A stretch of 11,476 bases of DNA from Mesotoga sp. UBA6090 (GTDB lineage Bacteria > Thermotogota > Thermotogae > Petrotogales > Kosmotogaceae), in contig NZ_DIXC01000086.1 in NCBI RefSeq assembly GCF_002435945.1, forward strand, positions 1-11,476, given 5' to 3'. The notes beneath the pieces are model-generated. The model worked only from the letters and a program-made list of their open reading frames with translations. It was not told the DNA's origin and did no database searches. Below, one piece after another: positions 1 to 6,501 of this stretch. Made by a program: the position numbers and the translations under genes. Positions within the stretch are counted from its first letter, which is position 1. Every line of letters begins with the position of its first letter.

Positions 1-1126
1 GCCAATCAACAAGCTGCGTAAACCATGTTCTGTCTTTTACGTCGATGCCTTCCTTGTAAACCCAGTGAGAGGCAACTCCATATTCGGCCTCTTTATGCAT
101 CCTTTCGCTTCTTATCTGAATCTCGAGAGGTTCACCCCTGTGAGTAATCAGAGTTGTATGGAGAGATTTATAGCCGTTCGATTTTGGAGCAGCAATATAG
201 TCCTTGAATCTACCGGGCATCGGTGGCCAAAGAGAGTGCACTGCCCCAAGTATTTTGTAACAGTTCACTTCGTCTCCAGTAATTATTCTGAGAGCGATTA
301 AATCGAATACTTCGTCAAAAGATCTATTCTTCTTTATCATTTTCTGCCATATACTGTATAGATGTTTCACTCTGCCTTCAATCAACGCGGATATTCTATT
401 CTTTCTGAGCTCCCGAAGTACAATCTCCTTGTACTCGTCCATAATGTCCTGGCGTTCTTTGAGTTTTCTATTGACTTTGAACTTCAATTCTTTGAACTCT
501 TCGGGGTACTCATACTTGAAAGAAAGATCTTCAAGCTCAGCCTGTATTTTGTGCATACCTATTCTGTGAGCAATGGGAGCATAGATCTGTATCGTTTCCC
601 TTGCCTTATCGCGTTTCTTTTCCGGATCTTTCAGGAAATCAAGTGTTCTCATATTATGCAGTCTGTCTGCAAGTTTAACGATTATTATTCTCGGGTCTTC
701 GGAAAGCGCCAGAAGCATTTTGCGCAGAGTCTCAACTTTCATTCTCGACTTGACGATCTTTGATTCAAGCTTTTCGTTGAGTTTTAGGTTGCTTATCTTG
801 GTCACTCCGTCCACAATAAGGGCCACTGTTTCGCCGTACTTTTCGGCAATTTCGGAAAGAGGCACATTGCAATCTTCAACAATATCGTGGAGTATGCCAG
901 CGACAATCGTATCGTTATCTGCCGAGAATTGAGCAAGGATCTTCGCAACTTCAATAGGATGGCTGATGAACGGTTCCCCTGAGTCTCTCATTTGCTCCTG
1001 GTGATGAAAGCGCGCGAACTCGTAGGCGTCAAAAATTCGCTCTTTTTCTCTTCTCTTGAGGCGATATTGAAGAATACTCTCGAGGTCACCCAAAAGAATC
1101 TGGGCATCAATTTCCGCTCTAGCCAC
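1..1126 (-). CDS. rel: Bifunctional (p)ppGpp synthetase/hydrolase Rel (RelA/SpoT family), partial at its 3' end
   Basis: This cytosolic enzyme makes and degrades the stringent-response alarmone (p)ppGpp. Only the first 375 residues lie in the window; the rest (TGS and C-terminal regulatory regions) is beyond the left edge. The N-terminal HD hydrolase domain shows HxxQxR at His42-Arg47, SGEPFISHP at 49-57, the HD pair His80-Asp81 followed by VED, and LADRLHNMR near 152-160. The synthetase domain spans about 235-375, with FDLIALRI near 274-281, GRFKDYIAAPKSNGYKSLHT at 305-324 and EIQIRS near 335-340. RFKD is the RXKD signature of bifunctional Rel enzymes; monofunctional RelA carries EXDD there. 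With the intact HD residues this supports both activities. The GTG start at 1126 is preceded by AAGGTGAG at good spacing, and an in-frame stop lies just upstream. It is divergent from the hydrolase gene. Family assignment is very secure. Confidence 0.95.
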   Translation of the reverse strand, partial: MARAEIDAQILLGDLESILQYRLKRREKERIFDAYEFARFHHQEQMRDSGEPFISHPIEVAKILAQFSADNDTIVAGILHDIVEDCNVPLSEIAEKYGETVALIVDGVTKISNLKLNEKLESKIVKSRMKVETLRKMLLALSEDPRIIIVKLADRLHNMRTLDFLKDPEKKRDKARETIQIYAPIAHRIGMHKIQAELEDLSFKYEYPEEFKELKFKVNRKLKERQDIMDEYKEIVLRELRKNRISALIEGRVKHLYSIWQKMIKKNRSFDEVFDLIALRIITGDEVNCYKILGAVHSLWPPMPGRFKDYIAAPKSNGYKSLHTTLITHRGEPLEIQIRSERMHKEAEYGVASHWVYKEGIDVKDRTWFTQLVDW

Positions 1127-1307
1127 TCTCTCACCTTCTATTTGTTTATTTTAGCATGAAGCAACTGGTGAATACAGCGAGCCACGCTCACAGATTTCCA
1201 GTCGTGTAAGTTGAGAAGCTCATTCTTAAGCCCGAGTCTAAAGCATCGACCTAATCGAAAGGGTAGAATATTAGAGTAATCGTTGTCCAATACACGGGGG
1301 TGAACAT
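1127..1307. other. Divergent intergenic region between rel and the hydrolase gene
   Basis: This 181-base spacer carries the 5' ends of two divergent genes. Besides the candidate rel promoter, the plus strand offers only a weak possible promoter for the hydrolase: TCGACC at 1246-1251, then 17 bases, then TATTAG at 1269-1274. The GGGGGTGA at 1296-1303 is the hydrolase ribosome binding site. No RNA gene, repeat or additional ORF is evident. Confidence 0.5.
1148..1156 (-). promoter_or_regulatory. Candidate extended -10 promoter for rel
   Basis: Read on the minus strand, these bases are TGCTAAAAT, a TGN-TANNNT extended -10 element. Transcription would begin near 1141, giving a leader of about 15 nt that still holds the AAGGTGAG ribosome binding site. 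No convincing -35 element is seen. The call rests on this motif alone. Confidence 0.35.
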
Positions 1308-2225
1308 GTGAAGAAACAGTCACTACCAAGAGCTTTGCTAATCATGTTGATGATTTCATTGTCGATGAGCTGTTTCGCTACTTCCATAGACTCATATCAT
1401 ATCGTCACGGAAAGCGAAGTCCACTTTTCCATCGAGGGAGAGAGAATAAACGGTATTCTGACACGTCCAGAATCTTCAGAAGGACCCGTTCCAATTATCG
1501 TGCTACTTCATGGATTCCTGGGACATATGAATGATCTTCTTGTGTACGGTTCTGAAGAATCCCTCTACGAGATGACCGCAAGGCTTTTCGCCGAAAAGGG
1601 GCTTGCATCGTTGAGGTTTGACTTCAGGGGCTCTGGAACCAGTGATGGCGAATGGAAGGACACTACCTTCACGAAACAGATATACGATGCGATATCTTCG
1701 ATTGACTTTCTTTCGTCAGCGGAAGATATAGACAGCAGAAGAATCGGCGTAATCGGTCTCAGCCAGGGCGGTCTCGTCGCAGCCTGTCTCGCAGCCCGCG
1801 ATTCAAGAGTCAAGAGTGTCGCCCTCTGGTCGGCAGTCGCAATACCCGTTCACACGTACTCGGCACTTCTCGGTAAGGATTCCGTTGATAGAGCTATCGA
1901 AGCAGATTCACTAGAGGAAATCACCGCAGAGATTTCCTGGGGTGGAAAAACTGTTCTCAGAAAGGAGTTCTTTGATGAACTGTTTCTGATAGATCCTATT
2001 GCCGAGATCGTTTCCTACGATGGGCCACTTCTGGTTGTCTCTGGATCGAAGGACAATCTTGTCTTTCCCCAACCAGAAGTCTCCAGACTTTTCATCACGT
2101 ACCATAAAGGGGTTAACAGACTACTTGAACAGGACTCCGGTCATATTTTTGATCTTTTCGAAAGGCAGGATAAGGTGAGGGAGATCATTGAAGCTACTCT
2201 AGAATGGTTTAAAATAACTCTTTAG
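1308..2225 (+). CDS. Exported alpha/beta-hydrolase (serine esterase/lipase-like)
   Basis: A 305-residue alpha/beta-hydrolase fold protein, probably an esterase acting outside the cytoplasmic membrane. Residues 1-25 form a signal peptide: a basic start (KKQSLPR), a hydrophobic stretch LLIMLMISLSMS, and then CFATS. Cys22 is in a poor lipobox context, so signal peptidase I cleavage after FA is as likely as lipidation. The oxyanion-hole motif HGF is at 68-70, and RFDFRGSGTSDG (103-114) is typical of the feruloyl/cinnamoyl-esterase-like subgroup. The nucleophile elbow GLSQGG at 150-155 makes Ser152 the nucleophile. Asp249 (SGSKD) and His279 (DSGHIFD) complete the triad. The GTG start at 1308 follows GGGGGTGA; the overlapping ATG at 1306 reads straight into TGA. 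The DJ-1/PfpI gene begins 17 bases downstream, suggesting one operon. The natural substrate cannot be told from sequence. Confidence 0.88.
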   Translation: MKKQSLPRALLIMLMISLSMSCFATSIDSYHIVTESEVHFSIEGERINGILTRPESSEGPVPIIVLLHGFLGHMNDLLVYGSEESLYEMTARLFAEKGLASLRFDFRGSGTSDGEWKDTTFTKQIYDAISSIDFLSSAEDIDSRRIGVIGLSQGGLVAACLAARDSRVKSVALWSAVAIPVHTYSALLGKDSVDRAIEADSLEEITAEISWGGKTVLRKEFFDELFLIDPIAEIVSYDGPLLVVSGSKDNLVFPQPEVSRLFITYHKGVNRLLEQDSGHIFDLFERQDKVREIIEATLEWFKITL

Positions 2226-2242
2226 CAGTTAGGAGGTGCGTT

Positions 2243-2773
2243 GTGAAACTTAAAGGGAAAAGAGTAGTTGTCTTGGTTGAAAATGGATTTGAGGACCTCG
2301 AATTCTGGGTGCCCGTGATGCGTCTTCGAGAGGAAGGTGCAGAAGTAATCATAGCTGGCAAAGAAAAAGACAGGCAATTTAGCGGTAAGGGATGTCTTCA
2401 GGCAGTATCCGACTCAGACTTTGCGTCGATAGATGTTTCAGGATTAGATGGAATTCTTATACCCGGAGGGTGGGCTCCCGACAAACTGAGACGATATGAA
2501 GAAGTGAAAAATTTAGTGAAGAGCGCTCATGAAAAGAGAAAAGTCATTGGGATGATATGCCACGCAGGCCTTGTAGGAATATCCGCCGGAATTGTCAGAG
2601 GGTTCAGGTCCGTCGGAAGCGAAGGAATAAAAGATGACCTAATAAATGCGGGTGCAGTTTGGGTAGACGAGCCAGCATTAGTTGATGGCAATCTAGTTTG
2701 GGGAAGAGTGGTGAAGGACATCCCTGATTTCTGCAGGAAACTAGTCGAAGCTCTTGAAAAAGGACTCCGTTGA
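2243..2773 (+). CDS. DJ-1/PfpI family protein (glutamine amidotransferase-like fold)
   Basis: A 176-residue single-domain cytosolic protein of the DJ-1/ThiJ/PfpI superfamily; members include intracellular cysteine peptidases, deglycase/glyoxalase III-type enzymes and stress chaperones. NGFEDLE (14-20) holds the conserved acidic residue Glu17. LDGILIPGGWAPDKLR (69-84) is the family core. The nucleophile elbow is GMICHAG (103-109), with Cys106 followed by His107, as in PfpI peptidases. Most PfpI relatives read CHG, so the Ala at 108 is a small departure. The C-terminal DGNLVWGR and IPDFCRKL blocks are also typical of PfpI. The GTG start has a strong AGGAGGTG site at 2231-2238. It probably shares a transcript with the hydrolase upstream. 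Family assignment is firm; specific activity is not inferable. Confidence 0.9.
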   Translation: MKLKGKRVVVLVENGFEDLEFWVPVMRLREEGAEVIIAGKEKDRQFSGKGCLQAVSDSDFASIDVSGLDGILIPGGWAPDKLRRYEEVKNLVKSAHEKRKVIGMICHAGLVGISAGIVRGFRSVGSEGIKDDLINAGAVWVDEPALVDGNLVWGRVVKDIPDFCRKLVEALEKGLR

Positions 2774-2810
2774 CTGAGTCATCATAGTGACAACATAAGA
2801 AAGGGACCGC

Positions 2811-2830
2811 AACCAGACCTGTGGTTTTCT
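2811..2830 (+). terminator. Weak candidate terminator after the hydrolase/PfpI unit
   Basis: AACCA and TGGTT form a 5-bp stem around a six-base loop, and the run TTTT overlaps the right arm. The stem is short and A/T-rich and the T run is only four bases, so this is a possible but unimpressive intrinsic terminator. It is the only candidate between the PfpI gene and the copper promoter. Confidence 0.25.
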
Positions 2831-2931
2831 AGTACCTCAGAGTAGAACCGAATTCAAGCACTCTCTTCATTATTGGTTCCGCTACTGATCCTTGTGCTAA
2901 TACTGCTCAGTGAAATTCTTCAAGTAATGCA

Positions 2932-2960
2932 TTGAAATCCGACAGGATTCATAGTATTAT
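2932..2960 (+). promoter_or_regulatory. Promoter of the copper operon
   Basis: TTGAAA at 2932-2937 and TATTAT at 2955-2960 are separated by exactly 17 bases. Each differs from the housekeeping consensus hexamer by one base, making this the best promoter in the window. The predicted start is near 2967, inside or at the edge of the adjoining G/C-tract inverted repeat. It would drive all four copper genes. Confidence 0.75.
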
Positions 2961-2968
2961 GTAAATAT

Positions 2969-2987
2969 CCCTCCCCCCTAGGGGAGG
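2969..2987 (+). promoter_or_regulatory. Putative CsoR operator (G/C-tract inverted repeat)
   Basis: CCTCCCC at 2970-2976 and GGGGAGG at 2981-2987 form a perfect 7-bp inverted repeat around CCTA. The flanks are AT-rich. A pseudo-palindromic C-tract/TA/G-tract core is the known character of operators recognised by CsoR/RcnR-family repressors. The site begins 9 bases after the -10 hexamer, across the predicted start site, so bound repressor would block initiation. The operon it precedes encodes a CsoR protein, which makes autoregulation the natural reading. The site is seen directly; its binding by CsoR is inferred. Confidence 0.75.
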
Positions 2988-3011
2988 TAACCCAATGGAA
3001 GGGGTGATACG

Positions 3012-3206
3012 ATGATGTTCTTTGGATTCCTGATAGTAATCTTTGCGGTAGTATTCTTTCTTAAGCCCGACATCTTGAAGAGTCGAATGACTGTCTACTC
3101 CTCATATGACAAAGAAATGAGAGTTCTCAGAGAAAGATTGGCTAATGGAGAGATCTCTATTGAGCAGTACGAGGAGCTGAAAAAGGCACTGTCTGAGGAG
3201 AAATGA
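3012..3206 (+). CDS. Small SHOCT-domain membrane protein, first gene of the copper operon
   Basis: A 64-residue protein with one N-terminal transmembrane helix (about residues 2-17, FGFLIVIFAVVFFL) and a basic/polar linker. Its C-terminal segment LRERLANGEISIEQYEELKK (39-58) matches the SHOCT (short C-terminal) domain pattern of a helix, GEI, then an acidic E-x-Y-E-E-L-K helix. Two adjacent ATGs (3012, 3015) could serve; AAGGGGTGA at 2999-3007 suits the first. The gene ends one base before copA, so it is almost certainly cotranscribed and perhaps translationally coupled. It has no Cys or His, so it is unlikely to bind Cu(I) directly. SHOCT domains are thought to mediate oligomerisation or targeting, and a role as a membrane adaptor for CopA is only a guess. 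Confidence 0.82.
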   Translation: MMFFGFLIVIFAVVFFLKPDILKSRMTVYSSYDKEMRVLRERLANGEISIEQYEELKKALSEEK

Positions 3207-3207
3207 G

Positions 3208-5649
3208 ATGAGTTTTGAGAAGAATCATGTGAAAGAAGAATATATCGTTGAAGGCATGACCTGTGCAGCTTGCGTTAGAGCAGTTGAAAAGGCAGCTTCA
3301 AGAGTTGAAGGAGTCAAGAATCCAGTTGTGAATCTCTCAAGTGAACAGCTGACATTCGAAGTGTCTCACGAAATCGATAGAGATAAATTGTTCGAAGCTG
3401 TAAGGAGTGCGGGCTACAATCTCAAGAATATGCAGACTACGAGGAAAGCAGTAATAGAGATCGATGGCATGACATGTGCTGCTTGTGTTGCGACTGTTGA
3501 AAAGGCGATAGGTAGGCTCGATGGTATCAAGAGAGTGAGCGTGAGTCTCTCTTCGGATACCGCTTCCTTCGAATACGACCCCCATTTGCTAAGAATCGGC
3601 GAAGTGAAAAGAGTCATCGAGAAGGCAGGATATAAGGCCGGAAGCCTAGTAACGGAAAATCTTGTAACGAATCGCTTAAATAGAGAAGCTATGATAAAGT
3701 TATACAGAAGGAAGCTGATCTTCTCCGCAATCTTTGCTTTCCCTTTGTTGATAATCGCCATGGGTCATATGGTAGGACTGAATTTGCCAGGAATTATCGA
3801 TCCTCATCTCAATCCATTCAATTTTGCCGTAATTCAGATGGCACTGGCGATTCCGATAGTCATTGCGGGAAGAGACTTCTATCTGAGAGGAATCCCGAAT
3901 CTCTTTAGGGGCACTCCGAACATGGACACTCTTGTGGGCCTTGGCACCGGTGCCGCTTTCGCATATGGCGTCTTTGCAACGGTTCAGATAGCTCTGGGCA
4001 ACCACAATTATGTGGGCGACCTCTACTTCGAATCGGCAGGAGTAATCATTGCCCTTATCTCTCTTGGTAAGTATCTCGAGAATCTCTCAAGGGGAAAGAC
4101 TTCCGATGCTATCACGAGGCTTATGAATCTTTCTCCGGAGACTGCTCTCGTAAAGAAAGGCGATGTATTTGAAGAAGTTGGAATTGACGAGATAGAGGTT
4201 GAAGATATATTACTGGTCAAGCCGGGGATGAGAATTCCCGTAGACGCAACAGTAACGAAGGGAACAAGCTCAGTCGATAAATCGGTAATCACCGGTGAAT
4301 CGATTCCAGTTGACATCGAGGAAACCTCAAAGGTAATAGGAGGAACAACGAACATCAGTGGAACGTTTGAGATGAAAGCAATGGTGGTCGGGAGCGATAC
4401 TGTTTTGTCGAGAATAATCAAGCTAGTAGAAGATGCTCAATCTTCTAAGGCTCCGATAGCAAGGATGGCAGATATTGTGAGCGGTTACTTCGTGCCATTG
4501 GTGCTCATAATCGCGGCAGTTACTTTTGTCACATGGATGCTTTTGGGCTACGGATTTGTGTTCTCAATGTCTATGATGATAGCAGTTCTTGTGATTGCTT
4601 GCCCGTGCGCGCTCGGGCTTGCTACGCCGACCGCAATAATGGTGGGTACAGGGAGAGGCGCCGAAATGGGAATCCTCTTCCGTAATGGCGAGTCCCTGGA
4701 AGTGACTCACAAGGTCGGAGCGATAGTATTTGACAAGACAGGAACAATAACAAAAGGCAGACCCGAACTCGTAGATATTCAAACGCTGGGATCGTTCAAG
4801 CGCGACGAAGTTCTTCAGCTCTCTGCAAGTGTTGCCGCAAGGAGTTCCCACCCTCTAGATGAGGCTATTTCCAATGCCTACAGTGGTCCATTGCTTGAAG
4901 TCTCTTCATTTGTGGCATATTCAGGGAGAGGAATCGTCGCAGAAGTTAATGGAAGAGAAATAGTAATTGGGAATCATCGTTTCATAGATCTCACTGCAGA
5001 AGAGATGAAGCTTGTGGACAGGATGTCCAGTCAGGGAAAGACACCTGTTGTCGTTTCTCTAGATGGGAAGATCGCCGCAGTACTTGGAATTGCCGATGTC
5101 GTGAAGGAAGAATCTTTAGAAGCCATCTCCCTGCTGAAGAAGATGGGAATAGCTACCTATATGATAACTGGAGATACCGCTGGGACGGCTGAGGCGATCG
5201 CAGAACAGGTAGGTATTGAAAATGTAATTGCCGAAGTAATGCCCGAAGACAAGGCAAAGAAAGTCTCTGTTCTTAAAGAAGAAGGCATGATCGTTATGAT
5301 GGTTGGCGACGGCATCAATGATTCCCCTGCCCTTGCGGAAGCAGATATTGGCATTGCAGTAGGCTCGGGTACTGACATCGCTATTGAGGCAGCGGATGTT
5401 GTCCTCATGAGCGACAACCTGAAGAACATCCCCAAAGCGATCAGGTTATCAAGAGCAACCATAGGGAATATCAAACAAAACCTCTTCTGGGCCTTCTTCT
5501 ATAACGTGATTGGCATTCCGGTGGCAGCAGGGCTTCTTTACGGAATAGCAGGCATAAAACTTAACCCGATGATCGCCGGCGCGGCGATGGCCTTCTCCAG
5601 TGTAAGTGTGGTCACTAACGCACTGCGATTGAAGAGAGTGAAAATCTAA
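3208..5649 (+). CDS. copA: Cu(+)-exporting P1B-type ATPase CopA
   Basis: An 813-residue P-type ATPase that pumps Cu(I) out of the cytoplasm at the cost of ATP. Two N-terminal heavy-metal-binding domains each carry GMTCAAC (Cys19/Cys22 and Cys90/Cys93). The membrane part starts near residue 168. The actuator loop has TGES at 362-365, the transport site CPC is at 465-467, and the phosphorylated Asp509 sits in DKTGT. SSHP (His548) marks the nucleotide-binding domain and GDGINDSPA (700-708) the hinge. Tyr765-Asn766 in TM7 and Met794 with Ser797-Ser798 (MxxSS) in TM8 are the Cu(I) selectivity residues of the P1B-1 subgroup, so copper rather than zinc or cadmium is the substrate; silver is a possible alternative. 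The start follows GAGGAG at 3195-3200. Length is normal for the family and no damage is seen. Confidence 0.97.
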   Translation: MSFEKNHVKEEYIVEGMTCAACVRAVEKAASRVEGVKNPVVNLSSEQLTFEVSHEIDRDKLFEAVRSAGYNLKNMQTTRKAVIEIDGMTCAACVATVEKAIGRLDGIKRVSVSLSSDTASFEYDPHLLRIGEVKRVIEKAGYKAGSLVTENLVTNRLNREAMIKLYRRKLIFSAIFAFPLLIIAMGHMVGLNLPGIIDPHLNPFNFAVIQMALAIPIVIAGRDFYLRGIPNLFRGTPNMDTLVGLGTGAAFAYGVFATVQIALGNHNYVGDLYFESAGVIIALISLGKYLENLSRGKTSDAITRLMNLSPETALVKKGDVFEEVGIDEIEVEDILLVKPGMRIPVDATVTKGTSSVDKSVITGESIPVDIEETSKVIGGTTNISGTFEMKAMVVGSDTVLSRIIKLVEDAQSSKAPIARMADIVSGYFVPLVLIIAAVTFVTWMLLGYGFVFSMSMMIAVLVIACPCALGLATPTAIMVGTGRGAEMGILFRNGESLEVTHKVGAIVFDKTGTITKGRPELVDIQTLGSFKRDEVLQLSASVAARSSHPLDEAISNAYSGPLLEVSSFVAYSGRGIVAEVNGREIVIGNHRFIDLTAEEMKLVDRMSSQGKTPVVVSLDGKIAAVLGIADVVKEESLEAISLLKKMGIATYMITGDTAGTAEAIAEQVGIENVIAEVMPEDKAKKVSVLKEEGMIVMMVGDGINDSPALAEADIGIAVGSGTDIAIEAADVVLMSDNLKNIPKAIRLSRATIGNIKQNLFWAFFYNVIGIPVAAGLLYGIAGIKLNPMIAGAAMAFSSVSVVTNALRLKRVKI

Positions 5650-5664
5650 AAAGGGAGGAAGAAA

Positions 5665-5871
5665 ATGAAATTAGAAATCGAAGGAATGAGCTGCAATCAC
5701 TGTAGAATGAGAGTGGAAAATGCATTGAAAGCTGTTGACGGAGTGGAAAAAGTAATAGTCGATCTTGACAATGGAACGGCAGAAGTCTTCTCAACGAAAG
5801 AGATCGAAAGGAACCTCCTGCGAGAAATCATTGAAGATGCCGGCTATGCTTTGAAAGGAATTGAAGAGTAA
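5665..5871 (+). CDS. copZ: Copper chaperone CopZ (heavy-metal-associated domain)
   Basis: A 68-residue stand-alone ferredoxin-like metal-binding domain with GMSCNHC at 7-13, giving Cys10 and Cys13 as the Cu(I) ligands. His12 is the usual CopZ-type residue between them, unlike the Ala-Ala of the two CopA domains. C-terminal EIIEDAGYAL is the conserved closing helix and loop. It should carry Cu(I) in the cytosol to the CopA metal-binding or entry site, and may also load CsoR. A strong GGGAGG at 5653-5658 precedes ATG, and the gene starts 15 bases after the copA stop and ends one base before the probable csoR start. Length is standard. Confidence 0.95.
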   Translation: MKLEIEGMSCNHCRMRVENALKAVDGVEKVIVDLDNGTAEVFSTKEIERNLLREIIEDAGYALKGIEE

Positions 5872-5872
5872 T

Positions 5873-6154
5873 ATGAATAGTCACTCGCATCACAAACACG
5901 ATTCGGCTTTGAGAATCTTGAAAACAGCCAGAGGTCAAATAGAAGGTACAATAAAGATGATTGAGGATGATAGATACTGCATAGACATCTCAACTCAGCT
6001 CCTCGCCGTGATCTCGCTTCTTAAGAAGGCAAACACGACTGTCGTCAACAAACATATCGAAACGTGCATAAGAGAAGCTATTGATTCAGGAAATGTCGAT
6101 GAAAAGATAGATGAACTGGAGACGCTTATGAAATACATCGAAAAGAGCCTCTAA
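5873..6154 (+). CDS. csoR: Copper-sensing transcriptional repressor CsoR
   Basis: A 93-residue all-helical repressor of the CsoR/RcnR (DUF156) family that releases DNA on binding Cu(I). RGQIEG (20-25) and the RYCIDI segment (34-39) are family hallmarks. The ligands Cys36, His61 and Cys65 (KHIETC) carry the same numbers as the M. tuberculosis CsoR triad, and the outer-sphere residues Tyr35 and Glu81 are also kept. The N-terminus HSHHKH (4-9... with Asp10) is histidine-rich. I chose ATG 5873, one base after copZ, with GAAGAG upstream; an in-frame TTG at 5861 overlapping copZ would add four residues but has a poorly spaced ribosome site. As the last gene of the operon it likely represses its own promoter at 2932-2987. 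Confidence 0.93.
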   Translation: MNSHSHHKHDSALRILKTARGQIEGTIKMIEDDRYCIDISTQLLAVISLLKKANTTVVNKHIETCIREAIDSGNVDEKIDELETLMKYIEKSL

Positions 6155-6501
6155 TCTACTGAAGGAGTCTTTTTTGGAGTTTTCACGTCATCTATTGAAA
6201 GCTCCGATAATTCCTTAAGCACCTCTTCTAGCTCATCGTCTTCAACACTCCAGAGATCTTCGATTCTTTGCTTCATCAGGGCGTCTCTCTCTTCGGAAGC
6301 TTTCATGTAGAGCATGAAGAGCTTCTTCCTGCGCGAATCCATCGAACCTATCTCTCTTAGAACATCGACCGTTACTTTCTTGTCCTCATCTATGAGGTCT
6401 CCGATTGTAAGAACAACGTCTTCGAGTTTCCACTGAACATCGTCGGATAGTACGGCAAGCGTCTTCCTGATCTTTTTAAGCTTTTCAGTTCTCTTTTGCA
6501 T
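6151..6501 (-). CDS. Uncharacterised charged, helical protein
   Basis: I do not recognise this 116-residue protein. It is rich in Lys, Glu, Asp and Arg, has no signal peptide or membrane segment and no cysteine, and is predicted by eye to be mostly helical, with a segment near 55-80 (RRKKLFMLYMKASEERDALM) and an acidic C-terminal half (DDELEEVLKELSELS) before a KTPKKTP tail. ATG 6501 follows GGGGGAAGGG at good spacing; ATG 6516 in the same frame would add five residues. It overlaps the end of the upstream MFS transporter gene by 17 bases, so the two are probably translationally coupled. Its stop overlaps the csoR stop tail to tail (CTAA at 6151-6154). Coding is supported by position and ribosome site, not by homology. 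Confidence 0.7.
   Translation of the reverse strand: MQKRTEKLKKIRKTLAVLSDDVQWKLEDVVLTIGDLIDEDKKVTVDVLREIGSMDSRRKKLFMLYMKASEERDALMKQRIEDLWSVEDDELEEVLKELSELSIDDVKTPKKTPSVD

Noticed and set aside
65..932. Three plus-strand ORFs opposite the rel gene
   Set aside because: They lie entirely antisense to a well-conserved RelA/SpoT coding frame that extends off the window edge, and have no ribosome sites or recognisable domains.
2771..2791. Overlapping palindromes TGACTGAGTCA and GTCA-N6-TGAC at the PfpI gene stop
   Set aside because: Short, at a gene end rather than at a promoter, and easily produced by chance.
2995..3015. Tiny ORF (ATG to TGA, six codons) just before the SHOCT gene
   Set aside because: It overlaps the SHOCT gene's ribosome binding site and has none of its own; a leader peptide cannot be argued from this.
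4023..4851. Minus-strand ORFs inside copA
   Set aside because: They are antisense shadows of a full-length, motif-complete P-type ATPase.
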